A stretch of 56,942 bases of DNA from H17-190 sp034435615 (GTDB lineage: Bacteria; Chloroflexota; Dehalococcoidia; SM23-28-2; HRBIN24): the NCBI GenBank assembly GCA_034435615.1, contig DAOTWZ010000090.1, positions 1 through 56,942 of the forward strand, written 5' to 3'. The translations under genes and the position numbers were made by a program. The notes under the pieces are model-generated. The model was not told the origin of the DNA. It was given only the letters and a program-made list of their open reading frames with translations, and did no database searches. Below, one piece after another: positions 29,804 to 38,256 of this stretch. How positions within the stretch are numbered: position 1 is the stretch's first letter; the number at the start of each line of letters is the position of its first letter.

Positions 29804-32800
29804 GTGAGCGCTAACGTTTCCAAGGTCCTCATCATAGGCTCGGGGCCTATCGTCATCGGACAGGCGGCGGAGTTCGACTACTCAGGTTCCCAGGCCTGCC
29901 GCGCCCTCCGCGAGGAGGGGGTGCACACCGTCCTCGTCAACCCCAATCCGGCCACCATCATGACCGACGAGGGGATAGCCGATACCGTCTACGTGGAGCC
30001 CCTCACCGTGGAGGTGCTGGCCCGCATCATAGAACGGGAGCGCCCGGACGGCCTCCTGGCCACCCTGGGCGGCCAGACCGGCCTCAATCTGGCGGTGGCC
30101 CTGGCCGATGCCGGCGTCCTGGACCAGTACGGCGTCCGGGTGCTGGGCACCTCCATAGACTCCATACGCAAGGCGGAGGACCGGGAGCTCTTCAAGCGCC
30201 TCCTGGACGAGATAGGCGAGCCCCGCCCGGAGAGCGAGACGGTGACATCCCTCGCCGACGCCCGTCGGGTGGCGGGCGAGCTGGGCTTCCCCCTGGTGGT
30301 GCGCCCCGCCTACACCCTGGGCGGCACCGGCGGCGGCATCGCCTATGACTGGGACGACCTGGAACGCATCGTCAGCATCGGCCTGAGGGCCTCGCCCATT
30401 CACCAGGTGCTCCTGGAGCGGTGCCTGCTGGGGTGGAAGGAGCTGGAGTACGAGGTGATGCGGGACGGGGCCGATAACTGCATCACCGTCTGCAACATGG
30501 AGAACCTGGACCCCATGGGCGTCCATACCGGGGACAGCATCGTGGTGGCGCCCAGCCAGACCCTCACCGATAAGGAGTACCATATGCTTCGGTCGGCCGC
30601 CCTCAAGATCATCCGCGCCCTGGGGATAGAGGGCGGTTGCAACATTCAGTTCGCTCTGGCGCCGCGGCGGGAGATCGCCGACTGGGCGCTGCGGCCAGAT
30701 GGTCGCCCCCCCTACTATGTCATCGAGGTCAACCCTCGCGTCTCCCGCAGCTCCGCCCTGGCCTCCAAGGCCACCGGCTACCCCATAGCCCGCGTGGCGG
30801 CCAAGATCGCCGTCGGCAAGCGGCTGGACGAGATCCCCAACCGGGTGACGGGGAAGACGACCGCCGCCTTTGAGCCGGCGCTGGACTACGTGGTGGTGAA
30901 GATACCCCGCTGGCCCTTCGATAAGTTCCCCCTGGCGGAGCGGCGCACCGGCACCCAGATGAAGTCCACCGGCGAGGCGATGGCCATAGCTCGCTCCTTC
31001 GAGGAGGCGCTGCAGAAGGCGGTGCGCTCCCTGGAGATAGGAGGGCGCTCCCTCCTCTGGGAGGACTCTTCCTGGACGGAGGACGACATCCGCCAGCTCA
31101 TAGCCCAGTCCAACGACCAGCGTCTCTGGGCCATCATGGCAGCCCTGCGGCGGGGGGCCGAGCCCCTCGAGGTCTCCCGCCTCTCCGGCATAGACCCCTG
31201 GTTCACGGAGAAGCTGGCCGGCCTCGTCCGCATGGAGCGGCGTCTCCTCTCGGAGCCGCTGACGCCCCAGCTCCTGAGGGAGGCCAAGCGGCTGGGCTTC
31301 CCGGACGAGAGCATCGCCACCCTGGCCGATATGCTGCCGGAGCAGGTGCGGGAGCTGCGGCGGCGCTGGGGGGTGCGGCCCGTCTACAAGATGGTGGACA
31401 CCTGCGCCGCCGAGTTCGAGGCGGAGACCCCTTACTTCTACAGCACCTACGAGGAAGATCCGGAGGCAGAGAACGAGGCGCCCGCCCTGGAGGGGCGGAA
31501 GGCCCTGGTCATCGGCTCCGGGCCCATTCGCATCGGCCAGGGGATCGAGTTCGACTACTGCTCCGTCCACGCCGCCTGGGCGCTGGAGGAGGAGGGAGTC
31601 CAGGCCATCATCGCCAACTGCAACCCGGAGACCGTCTCCACCGATTTCGATACCAGCGACCGTCTCTACTTCGAGCCCCTGGACGAGGAGGGGGTGCGGG
31701 ATATCTTGGAGAACGAGTCGGTGGACGGGGCCGCCGTCCCCTCCATCGTGCAGTTCGGGGGGCAGACGCCCCTGAACCTGGCGGTGCCCCTGGCCCGCGC
31801 CAATCTGCCCATCCTGGGCTCCAGCGCCGAGGCCATCGACATCGCCGAGGACCGCTCCCGCTTCGAGTCCCTTCTGGAGGAGCTGGGCATCCCCCAGCCG
31901 CCCGGCGCCGCCGTTTACACGCTGGAGGAGGCGCTCCAGACGGCGGGGGCCATTGGCTACCCGGTGCTGGTTCGTCCCAGCTACGTCCTGGGCGGCCGGG
32001 CGATGGAGATCGTCCAGACGCCCCGTGACCTCATCCGCTACGTGACGGAGGGCCTCCAGGCCGGCGGCGGGCGGGCCATCCTCATCGACAAATACCTGGA
32101 GGGGATAGAGGCAGAGGTGGACGCCCTCTGCGACGGCCAAGATATCCTCATCCCTGGCGTGATGCAGCACATAGAGCGAGCGGGCGTCCACTCCGGGGAC
32201 TCGATGGCCGTCTACCCCGCCCTGGGCCTCAGCGAGGACGAGGTGAACACCATCGTCGACTACACCCGTCGCCTCGCCCTAGGGCTCGGGGTGCGGGGGC
32301 TGATGAATGTGCAGTTCGTCATCATGCGGGAGGGGAAGCAGTCCACCGTCTACGTCCTGGAGGTGAACCCGCGGGCCAGCCGCACCGTGCCCTTCATCGC
32401 CAAGGCCACCGGCGTCCCTATGGTGAAGCTGGCCGTGGGCATCATGCTGGGGAGGACGCTGCCGGAGATGGGCTATCCCTACGGGCTGTGGCCCAAACAG
32501 GGGCTGGTGGCGGTGAAGGCGCCCGTCTTCTCCATGTCCAAGCTGGCCGGGGTGGACACCCACCTGGGGCCGGAGATGAAGTCCACGGGAGAGGTCATGG
32601 GAATAGACCGGGACTTCCGTTCCGCCCTGGCCAAAGCCCTCCAGGCGGCGGACATGGCCCTGCCACCCCAGGGCACCATCCTCCTCTCCCTGGCCGATCG
32701 CACCAAGCCAGAGGCAATACCGATGATCCGTCGCCTGGCGGCGGCCGGCTACCGCCTCTACGCCACCGAGGGGACGGCCGCCCTCATCCGGGCGCTGGGC

Positions 32801-33082
32801 CTGGAGGTGGAGGAGGTGCCCAAGCGACTGGACCAGGGCTCCCCCAACGTGGTGGACGTCATCCGGGAGGGGCTGGTGGACGTGGTCATCAACACACCGG
32901 AGGGCTCCCAGGCGGCCGCCCTGCGAGACGGCTTCTACATCCGCCGCGCTGCCGTGGAGAAGCGCATTCCCTGCTTCACCTCCATAGACACGGCCAAGGC
33001 GGCGGTGGAAGCCCTCCTGGTGGAGCCCCACCGTTTCTCGGTGCTCCCCCTGCCCGAATACCGGGACAACCGCCGCCCGTGA
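29804..33082 (+). CDS. carB: Carbamoyl-phosphate synthase large subunit
   Basis: This 1092-residue protein is full length, with two homologous halves, each with a pre-ATP-grasp and ATP-grasp domain. Half 1 has IIGSGPIVIGQAAEFDYSG, GGQTGLNLAVALADAG and NPRVSRSSALASKATGYP. Half 2, from about residue 565, has VIGSGPIRIGQGIEFDYC, GGQTPLNLAVPLAR and NPRASRTVPFIAKATGVP. The C-terminal 140 residues form the MGS-like allosteric domain. It makes carbamoyl phosphate from bicarbonate, ammonia and two ATP. It starts at GTG 29804 with AGGGAGGAG upstream. The 65-base gap before it contains no clear terminator. Confidence 0.97.
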   Translation: MSANVSKVLIIGSGPIVIGQAAEFDYSGSQACRALREEGVHTVLVNPNPATIMTDEGIADTVYVEPLTVEVLARIIERERPDGLLATLGGQTGLNLAVALADAGVLDQYGVRVLGTSIDSIRKAEDRELFKRLLDEIGEPRPESETVTSLADARRVAGELGFPLVVRPAYTLGGTGGGIAYDWDDLERIVSIGLRASPIHQVLLERCLLGWKELEYEVMRDGADNCITVCNMENLDPMGVHTGDSIVVAPSQTLTDKEYHMLRSAALKIIRALGIEGGCNIQFALAPRREIADWALRPDGRPPYYVIEVNPRVSRSSALASKATGYPIARVAAKIAVGKRLDEIPNRVTGKTTAAFEPALDYVVVKIPRWPFDKFPLAERRTGTQMKSTGEAMAIARSFEEALQKAVRSLEIGGRSLLWEDSSWTEDDIRQLIAQSNDQRLWAIMAALRRGAEPLEVSRLSGIDPWFTEKLAGLVRMERRLLSEPLTPQLLREAKRLGFPDESIATLADMLPEQVRELRRRWGVRPVYKMVDTCAAEFEAETPYFYSTYEEDPEAENEAPALEGRKALVIGSGPIRIGQGIEFDYCSVHAAWALEEEGVQAIIANCNPETVSTDFDTSDRLYFEPLDEEGVRDILENESVDGAAVPSIVQFGGQTPLNLAVPLARANLPILGSSAEAIDIAEDRSRFESLLEELGIPQPPGAAVYTLEEALQTAGAIGYPVLVRPSYVLGGRAMEIVQTPRDLIRYVTEGLQAGGGRAILIDKYLEGIEAEVDALCDGQDILIPGVMQHIERAGVHSGDSMAVYPALGLSEDEVNTIVDYTRRLALGLGVRGLMNVQFVIMREGKQSTVYVLEVNPRASRTVPFIAKATGVPMVKLAVGIMLGRTLPEMGYPYGLWPKQGLVAVKAPVFSMSKLAGVDTHLGPEMKSTGEVMGIDRDFRSALAKALQAADMALPPQGTILLSLADRTKPEAIPMIRRLAAAGYRLYATEGTAALIRALGLEVEEVPKRLDQGSPNVVDVIREGLVDVVINTPEGSQAAALRDGFYIRRAAVEKRIPCFTSIDTAKAAVEALLVEPHRFSVLPLPEYRDNRRP

Positions 33083-33107
33083 GCCTCGGCCGAGAGGGGA
33101 AAGGCCC

Positions 33108-33893
33108 ATGCCCGCGGGTAGGCTGCGACTGCAGAGGGCAGTAGTCGTCTCTCAGGAGGAGGTGTGCCGGGACACCTTCCTGATGTGGCTCTCCTGCCCG
33201 CCGGTGGCCCGCGGCGCCTCCCCCGGCCGCTTCCTCATGCTCCACTGCAGCGACTCCCTGGACCCCCTTCTGCCACGTCCCATGAGCTTCCATCGCTTCC
33301 GCCAGCGGGGCGGCGAGCGTCAGTTCGCCATCCTCTACGACGTGCGGGGCCGCGGCACCCTCTGGCTGTCGCAGCGGCGGCCGGGCGACGAGCTGACGGT
33401 CTTCGGGCCGCTGGGGCGCGGCTTCGCCCCGGGGCCTGGGGCCAATCTACTGCTGGTGGCCGGGGGCCTGGGCATCGCCGCCCTGGTGGCCCTGGCCGAC
33501 GAGGCGGTGGCCCAGGGCCGATCGGTCACCCTACTCCAGGGGGCACGCACGGCCGACCGGCTCCTGCCGGCCTCCCATCTCCCCCTGGAGGTGGAGGTGG
33601 TCACCGCCACCGACGACGGCTCCCGGGGCCACCACGGCCCCGTCACCGATCTGCTACCCCACTACCTGGACTGGGCGGACGAGGTCTTCGCCTGTGGCCC
33701 CAACGCCATGTTCCAGTCCATGGCGGAGGTCAGGCGGCAGCGGGCCAGCAGAAAGCCCATGCAGGTGCTGCTGGAGGAGCACATGGGCTGCGGCACCGGC
33801 ATCTGCTACGGCTGCGCCGTTTTCACCCGTCGGGGCGTCAGGCTGGTGTGCAAGGATGGCCCCCGCTTCGACATCCGCGAGCTCTTCCCCTAG
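33108..33893 (+). CDS. pyrK: Dihydroorotate dehydrogenase electron-transfer subunit (FAD, 2Fe-2S)
   Basis: This 261-residue member of the ferredoxin-reductase superfamily has an N-terminal FAD domain (PGRFLMLHC, RPMSFHRF), an NAD domain (LLLVAGGLGIAALVALADEA, FACGPNAMF) and a C-terminal 2Fe-2S motif EEHMGCGTGICYGCAV plus a fourth Cys in RLVCKDGPRF (C-x4-C-x2-C-x11-C). PyrK passes electrons from PyrD-bound FMN to NAD+. It ends the pyr operon. Its partner pyrD is not adjacent but lies 3.4 kb downstream under its own promoter, with an unrelated divergent pair between them. Confidence 0.93.
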   Translation: MPAGRLRLQRAVVVSQEEVCRDTFLMWLSCPPVARGASPGRFLMLHCSDSLDPLLPRPMSFHRFRQRGGERQFAILYDVRGRGTLWLSQRRPGDELTVFGPLGRGFAPGPGANLLLVAGGLGIAALVALADEAVAQGRSVTLLQGARTADRLLPASHLPLEVEVVTATDDGSRGHHGPVTDLLPHYLDWADEVFACGPNAMFQSMAEVRRQRASRKPMQVLLEEHMGCGTGICYGCAVFTRRGVRLVCKDGPRFDIRELFP

Positions 33894-33927
33894 AGGGCCG
33901 GCCTGTGCAATTGGCTGGCCAGATGGC

Positions 33928-33933
33928 TATACT
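33928..33933 (+). promoter_or_regulatory. Possible -10 element upstream of the MBL-fold gene
   Basis: TATACT within GGCTATACTGG, 36 bases before the GTG start. A -35 (GTGCAA at 33905-33910, 17-base spacer) is weak. Confidence 0.35.
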
Positions 33934-33968
33934 GGCTGCGACAGACCACCACCCGAGGAGGTGAGCCC

Positions 33969-34817
33969 GTGTCCGAGCACAGCGTGCGCGTCGGCAACGC
34001 CGAGATCATCGCCCTTCTGGACACCCCCATGGCCTTCCCGTTCTCCCGCTTCTTTCCCAACCTGCCCCCTCAGGAGCTGGAGCCCTACAAGGAGCTCTAC
34101 CCCAAGGCCTTCACGCCGGAGGGGAACTTCCAGACCAACGCCTCGTGCTACGTGGTGCGCTCTGGCGGCCGCGCCGTGCTGGTGGACACCGGCCTCGGCC
34201 CCGGTCCCCACGACTGGCTGGGCGGCGTGCGGGGCCGTCTCCTAGAGGACATGCAGGCCAAGGGCGTGCGGCCCGAGGAGATCGAGGTCGTCGTCATCAC
34301 CCACCTGCACGTGGACCATGTGGGATGGAACCTGCAGCGGGAGGCCGGTTCGCCCCGTCCCACCTTTCCCCGCGCCCGCTACTACATTCCCCGGGCGGAC
34401 TGGGAGCACTTCGTCGCCTCGCCGGAGACCGCCCGGCAATCCGGCCTGGACCAGACGGTGGCCCCCCTCCAGGAGCTTGGGGTGCTGGAGCTCTTCAGCG
34501 GCGAGGTATCCCTCATAGAGGGGGTCACCACCCTCCCCACGCCCGGCCACACCCCCGGCCACACCAGCGTCCTGGTGGCCTCCCTGGGCGAGCGGGCCAT
34601 CATCACCGGCGACCTGGCCCACCACCCGGCCCAGGTAGAGCACACCGACTGGGTGCCGGCCTTCGACAGCGACCCCCAGCAGGCCATCGAGAGCCGGCGG
34701 CGCGTCCTGGACATGCTGGAGAGCGAGGGTCTGGTGGGCGCCTTCTGCCACTTCCCCAACCCCGGGTTCGGCCGGGTCATCAGGCTGGAAGGGCGGCGCG
34801 TCTTCCGCGCCCTCTAG
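33969..34817 (+). CDS. Metallo-beta-lactamase-fold hydrolase
   Basis: This 282-residue MBL-fold protein carries the zinc motif THLHVDHVGWN (HxHxDH), the second His in PTPGHTPGHTSVLV and the bridging Asp in ITGDLAHHP. The closest recognisable groups are quorum-quenching lactonases and related broad hydrolases with the NASCYVVRSGGRAVLVDTGLG opening. It begins with GTG 33969 after GAGGAGG. TATACT at 33928-33933 may be its own -10, so it may be transcribed apart from the pyr operon. Substrate unknown; a lactonase role is only one option. Confidence 0.9.
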   Translation: MSEHSVRVGNAEIIALLDTPMAFPFSRFFPNLPPQELEPYKELYPKAFTPEGNFQTNASCYVVRSGGRAVLVDTGLGPGPHDWLGGVRGRLLEDMQAKGVRPEEIEVVVITHLHVDHVGWNLQREAGSPRPTFPRARYYIPRADWEHFVASPETARQSGLDQTVAPLQELGVLELFSGEVSLIEGVTTLPTPGHTPGHTSVLVASLGERAIITGDLAHHPAQVEHTDWVPAFDSDPQQAIESRRRVLDMLESEGLVGAFCHFPNPGFGRVIRLEGRRVFRAL

Positions 34818-34844
34818 GGCAGTAGCGCCCTCGATGGACAGGAC

Positions 34845-34870
34845 GAGGGGCCTCCCGTGGGAGGCCCCTC
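34845..34870. terminator. Bidirectional terminator between MBL-fold gene and mrp
   Basis: GAGGGGCCTCCC at 34845-34856 is perfectly complementary to 34859-34870 across a tight turn, between two convergent stop codons. It should serve both transcripts. Confidence 0.75.
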
Positions 34871-34891
34871 CTGCGTCTCTGCGCTGTCCGC

Positions 34892-35998
34892 TCAGCCCTG
34901 CTGGCTGCCAGCGGCCGCCAGGAAGAAGTGCTGGACGCTGCACTTGGCGGCCACCTTCTGGGCTATCTCCATGATGGCCCGGGAGACGGGCGAGTCCGGA
35001 GCCGCCTCCACGATGGGGGTGCCAGCGTCGGCCCCCTCTCGCACGCGGGGGTCCAGGGGCACCTCGCCCAGGAAGTCCAGCCCCAGCTCCTCCGCCGCCT
35101 GACGGGCGCCGCCGTGGCCGAAGATCTCCACCCGTCCCTCGCAGTGGGGGCAGACGAAGTAGCTCATGTTCTCCACCACGCCGAAGACGGGGACGCTGAG
35201 CCGTTCGAACATGGCTACTGCCTTCAGGGCGTCCTCCAGGGAGACGGCGTTGGGCGTGGTGACGATGACTACGCCAGCGATGGGCGCCTCCTGGGCCATG
35301 CTCATGGAGGCGTCGCTGGTGCCCGGCGGCAGGTCGATGACCAGGTAGTCCAGCTCGCCGTCCTCGCCCCAGGGGATGTCGTGGAGGAGCTGTCGCACCC
35401 CGGTGCCGATCATGGGCCCCCGCCAGATGACGGCCTGGCCGGGCTTCAGCAGGAAGCCGATGGAGACCACCTTGAGCCCGAAGCGTTCGACGATGGAGAG
35501 GCCCCGCTCCGCCTGGAAGCCCTGCTGCAGCCCCAGCATGGTAGGGATGTTGGGGCCGGTCAGGTCGGCGTCCAGGAGGCCAACACGGGCGCCGTAGCGG
35601 CGCAGCGCCAGCGCCAGGTTGACGGCCACCGTGGACTTGCCCACCCCGCCCTTGTTGGAGGCTACAGCGATGATGTTGCGCACCCCTTCCACCGGCCGGG
35701 GGCCTCGCTGGCGGGTGGCCCGCACCTCGGCCTCCATCTCCACCTCGGCGTGGCTCACGCCGGGGAGGGAGCGGATGAGCTCCTCAGCCTGGCGCTTCAT
35801 CTGGTCCCGCACGGGGCAGGCCGGCGTGGTCAGGGTGATCTTGACGGAGACGTTCCCCCCGCAGATGGCTATGTCCGAGTCACGGACGAAGCCCAGGGTG
35901 ACGATGTCACGGTGCAGGTCAGGGTCCTGAATCTGACGCAGGGCGTCCAGGACGGCCTCTTTAGTGACGCCGTCCCCTTCCCTGTTCTGGTCGGCCAT
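34892..35998 (-). CDS. mrp: Mrp/NBP35-family P-loop ATPase, iron-sulfur cluster carrier
   Basis: This 368-residue protein has an N-terminal MIP18/DUF59 domain (residues about 10-90, with TTPACPVRDQMK) and a C-terminal ParA-type ATPase. The deviant Walker A is SNKGGVGKSTVAVNLA (residues 114-129) and the cluster-binding CxxC is YFVCPHCEGRVEIFG. Such proteins (ApbC/Mrp) bind a bridging 4Fe-4S cluster and hand it to apo-enzymes. ATG 35998 was chosen because AGGAGG lies eight bases upstream; the frame extends further without a better start. Its 5' end overlaps the upstream regulator gene by 38 bases, so the two are co-expressed, consistent with iron-sulfur homeostasis. Confidence 0.94.
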   Translation of the reverse strand: MADQNREGDGVTKEAVLDALRQIQDPDLHRDIVTLGFVRDSDIAICGGNVSVKITLTTPACPVRDQMKRQAEELIRSLPGVSHAEVEMEAEVRATRQRGPRPVEGVRNIIAVASNKGGVGKSTVAVNLALALRRYGARVGLLDADLTGPNIPTMLGLQQGFQAERGLSIVERFGLKVVSIGFLLKPGQAVIWRGPMIGTGVRQLLHDIPWGEDGELDYLVIDLPPGTSDASMSMAQEAPIAGVVIVTTPNAVSLEDALKAVAMFERLSVPVFGVVENMSYFVCPHCEGRVEIFGHGGARQAAEELGLDFLGEVPLDPRVREGADAGTPIVEAAPDSPVSRAIMEIAQKVAAKCSVQHFFLAAAGSQQG

Positions 35999-36704
35999 GG
36001 GCCTGTCCTCCTGTCGCTTTCCCCTTCGAAGCCACATCTTTGTTGCTGCTCCCCTCCGTGCGGGTGAGGTCTATGATAAAGCGGCAGCTCTCGGCGCCCC
36101 GGCTCATGAACTGGCTGCAGCGGACCGGATGACCCAGGACGCGGCTGAGGAGGGCCAGGTGCCACTCGCATACCTCCTCATGGGCCTGGGCCACCTGGTG
36201 GTAGAGGCAGTTGTAGTCTATGATCTCGAAGCCATTCTCGGTGCGCCGCCACTCTGCCAGGCCGCTCTCCTGGCCCAGGAGCTGGGCTACCGCCTCCACC
36301 CGCTCCGGCAACTCCTTCCCCTGGACGAGGCCCTCGTAGCGGCGCACCTCCCCCTCCAGCGCCCGGCTGAGGAGGAGCCGCCGCTTCTCCTTGGGGCTCA
36401 GCCCCTCCAGCTCCTGCGGCGAGAGGCTTCCCACCTGCTCCAGGAGCATGAGGGCCAGCCTCTCGTAGCGCTTGGGGAAGGCCTCCTGGCCGGCCTCGGC
36501 CAGGGTGAACAGGTAGTGGGGACGGCCCGCCCGCTGTCGCACCTCGCGGGAATTGACCAGGCGGTCCCTCTCCATGGCCATCAGGTGCTGCCGGATGGTG
36601 ATGCGAGCGAGGCCGAGGGCCCGTGCCAGGTCGTCTACCGTGGCCCCGCCTGTGCGCTTGAGATAGTCCAAGATCTGCCGCTTGGTCTTCTGCATCGTCC
36701 TCAT
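35961..36704 (-). CDS. SufR-like iron-sulfur-sensing winged-helix regulator
   Basis: This 247-residue protein has an N-terminal helix-turn-helix (residues 5-70; ILDYLKRTGGATVDDLARAL, then ARITIRQHLMAMERD) and a C-terminal domain with four Cys at 166, 179, 196 and 207 in DYNCLYHQ, EEVCEWHLALLSRVLGHP, RCSQFM and ESCRFII. The first C-x12-C spacing and the VCE-x-LLS block match SufR-type regulators that bind an iron-sulfur cluster. Such proteins repress Fe-S assembly genes when holo. It overlaps mrp and is divergent from a zinc-ribbon gene; inverted repeats around the divergent promoter are candidate operators. The start could be ATG 36704 or 36695. Confidence 0.82.
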   Translation of the reverse strand: MRTMQKTKRQILDYLKRTGGATVDDLARALGLARITIRQHLMAMERDRLVNSREVRQRAGRPHYLFTLAEAGQEAFPKRYERLALMLLEQVGSLSPQELEGLSPKEKRRLLLSRALEGEVRRYEGLVQGKELPERVEAVAQLLGQESGLAEWRRTENGFEIIDYNCLYHQVAQAHEEVCEWHLALLSRVLGHPVRCSQFMSRGAESCRFIIDLTRTEGSSNKDVASKGKATGGQAHGRPEQGRGRRH

Positions 36705-36735
36705 GGAGGCCTGGCAGCCTCGCCTCGCTCCTCAC

Positions 36736-36741
36736 AGTATA
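36736..36741 (-). promoter_or_regulatory. -10 element for the SufR-like regulator and mrp
   Basis: On the minus strand TATACT (within GTTATACTGTG), about 32 bases upstream of the ATG at 36704. The -35 candidate CTGTCT with an 18-base spacer is weak, suggesting regulated use. Confidence 0.45.
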
Positions 36742-36772
36742 ACATAACCCCCCGGCTAAAGACAGCGTATAT

Positions 36773-36843
36773 GGGAAGTGTAGGCTGTTTTTATCGTAAA
36801 TACCTTGACACGATTTTTTGGCGGTGCTAAACTGACACTTCCC
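36773..36843. promoter_or_regulatory. 9-bp inverted repeats flanking the divergent promoter (candidate operator)
   Basis: GGGAAGTGT at 36773-36781 and its perfect complement ACACTTCCC at 36835-36843 are separated by 53 bases and bracket the promoter TTGACA/TAAACT. This is an obvious candidate for control by the adjacent SufR-like protein (inference). Confidence 0.55.
36805..36833 (+). promoter_or_regulatory. Sigma-70-type promoter of the zinc-ribbon gene
   Basis: Perfect TTGACA at 36805-36810, 17-base spacer, TAAACT at 36828-36833 with TGC in front (extended -10). It is the best vegetative promoter in the window. The predicted start is near 36840, leaving a leader of about 75 bases. Confidence 0.75.
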
Positions 36844-36914
36844 GGCGATACAGGCCGGGGGCCCTCGGCGGCGTAACGCTGCCTGGTCGGGGGCATCTAT
36901 AAGGGAGGTGTGAT

Positions 36915-37184
36915 GTGATGATAGAGATGACTATGCCGGTGAAGGAGCAGGAGACCTCCCAGTGCCGTCACCATTGGGTCATCGAGACGCCCAACGGCGC
37001 TGTCAGCCGTGGCCGCTGCAAGCGCTGCGGCGCTATCCAGGAGTTCCACAACTCCATGCCCGAGACCAGCTACTGGGACGACGACTCCTCCAAGGGCTCC
37101 CGCTGGGGCCACCGTGGCCAGGACGCCGAGGAGGGGACAGCGGTCTCCGTCGGCGTCGGCAGCGAGGACAGCTCCTGGGAGTAG
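36915..37184 (+). CDS. Small zinc-ribbon-like protein
   Basis: This 89-residue protein has a CRHHW box near residue 17 and a GRCKRCGAIQEFHNS box near residue 33, giving Cys/His ligands that could bind one zinc. The rest is polar and acidic, ending in SEDSSWE. Small proteins with the same HHW-x-I-x-x-PNG plus C-x2-CG layout occur in several bacteria, with no function known to me. It has the strongest promoter in the window and an AGGGAGG ribosome binding site, suggesting abundant expression. GTG 36915 or ATG 36918 may be the start. It is divergent from the SufR-like regulator, so it may respond to iron or redox state (inference). Confidence 0.8.
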   Translation: MMIEMTMPVKEQETSQCRHHWVIETPNGAVSRGRCKRCGAIQEFHNSMPETSYWDDDSSKGSRWGHRGQDAEEGTAVSVGVGSEDSSWE

Positions 37185-37207
37185 CTCTCCCTTACTCTGG
37201 CGCACCC

Positions 37208-37237
37208 GGGGCCCCGCTCCTGGAGCGGGGCCCTTTC
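37208..37237 (+). terminator. Terminator of the zinc-ribbon gene
   Basis: GGGCCCCGCTCC at 37209-37220 pairs perfectly with 37222-37233 and is followed by TTT. It is only a few bases upstream of the pyrD -10. Confidence 0.75.
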
Positions 37238-37243
37238 GCGTCC

Positions 37244-37249
37244 TATAAT
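37244..37249 (+). promoter_or_regulatory. -10 element of pyrD giving a nearly leaderless mRNA
   Basis: Perfect TATAAT ending nine bases before the pyrD ATG (37259). The expected transcript start is about 37256, so the 5' leader would be about three bases. No ribosome binding site precedes the ATG. Confidence 0.6.
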
Positions 37250-37258
37250 GCCAGTAAG

Positions 37259-38203
37259 ATGGACTGGGCGATAGAGCTGGGAGCGGGCCGCAAGCGCAGC
37301 CTCATCCTCCGCAATCCCGTCATTACCGCCTCTGGTTGCTTCGGCAACGGCATCGAGTTTCAGCGCGTGCTGGACATCCAGCGGCTGGGCGCCATCGTCA
37401 GCAAGGGGATCACCCTGCAGCCGCGGAGCGGCAACCCCCAGCGCCGCATCGTGGAGACGGCGGCGGGGATGATCAACTCCATCGGCCTCCAGAACGTGGG
37501 GGTGGAGGCCATCGTCAGGGATATAGCGCCCGTCTGGGCCACCTGGCGGGTGCCGGTCATCGCCAACATCGCCGCCGAGAGGGTGGAGGACTACGCCCTG
37601 CTGGCCCGCCGGCTGGACGCCGTCCCCGGGGTGAGCGCCCTGGAGCTGAACATCAGTTGCCCCAACGTGGAGAACGGTCTGGAGTTCGGCTGTCAGCCTG
37701 AGCTGGCGGCCGAGGTCACCCGCACCGTGGTCTCCGAGACGACGCTGCCGGTGCTGGTGAAGCTCAGCCCCAGCGCTGGCGACATCGTGGCGGTGGCGAG
37801 GGCGGTGGTGGAGGCCGGCGCCGATGCCCTGACCATCGCCAACACCTTCCCGGCCATGGCCATAGATATAGGCCGCCGACGGCCCGCCCTGGGCTGGGGC
37901 TCCGGCGGCCTCTCTGGGCCGGCCATCAAGCCCATAATCCTCAAGATGGTCTACGACGTGGCCCGGGCCGAGGTGGGCGTCCCCATCATCGGCTGCGGCG
38001 GTATCGTCACCTGGCGGGACGCCGTGGAATACCTGATGGCAGGCGCTAGTGCGGTGCAGGTGGGAACGGCCACCTTCCGCAACCCCCAGGCACCGCTGGA
38101 GGTCCTGGACGGCCTGGAGGCGTTCCTGCGGCAGGAGGGGGTGGAGGACTGGCGAGGGATAGTGGGAGCGGCCCTGCCAGGGAAGGCCGTCCGCAGCGCC
38201 TGA
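37259..38203 (+). CDS. pyrD: Dihydroorotate dehydrogenase catalytic subunit (class 1B-like)
   Basis: This 314-residue FMN TIM-barrel enzyme has NPVITASGCFGNG, VSKGITLQPRSGN, the active-site Cys in LELNISCPNVENGLEFG and the FMN phosphate loops IIGCGGIVTWRDAVEYL and GASAVQVGTA. It oxidises dihydroorotate to orotate. Length and presence of pyrK in the window indicate the NAD-linked class 1B PyrD-PyrK complex. The ATG is chosen from the family N-terminus; no ribosome binding site is seen, and a TATAAT just upstream implies leaderless translation. It is separated from the main pyr operon. Confidence 0.95.
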   Translation: MDWAIELGAGRKRSLILRNPVITASGCFGNGIEFQRVLDIQRLGAIVSKGITLQPRSGNPQRRIVETAAGMINSIGLQNVGVEAIVRDIAPVWATWRVPVIANIAAERVEDYALLARRLDAVPGVSALELNISCPNVENGLEFGCQPELAAEVTRTVVSETTLPVLVKLSPSAGDIVAVARAVVEAGADALTIANTFPAMAIDIGRRRPALGWGSGGLSGPAIKPIILKMVYDVARAEVGVPIIGCGGIVTWRDAVEYLMAGASAVQVGTATFRNPQAPLEVLDGLEAFLRQEGVEDWRGIVGAALPGKAVRSA

Positions 38204-38256
38204 GGCCTCGCTCCGACAACGAAGCGCTTCCACCCCCGGCGGCGTTGTCTCTTCGG

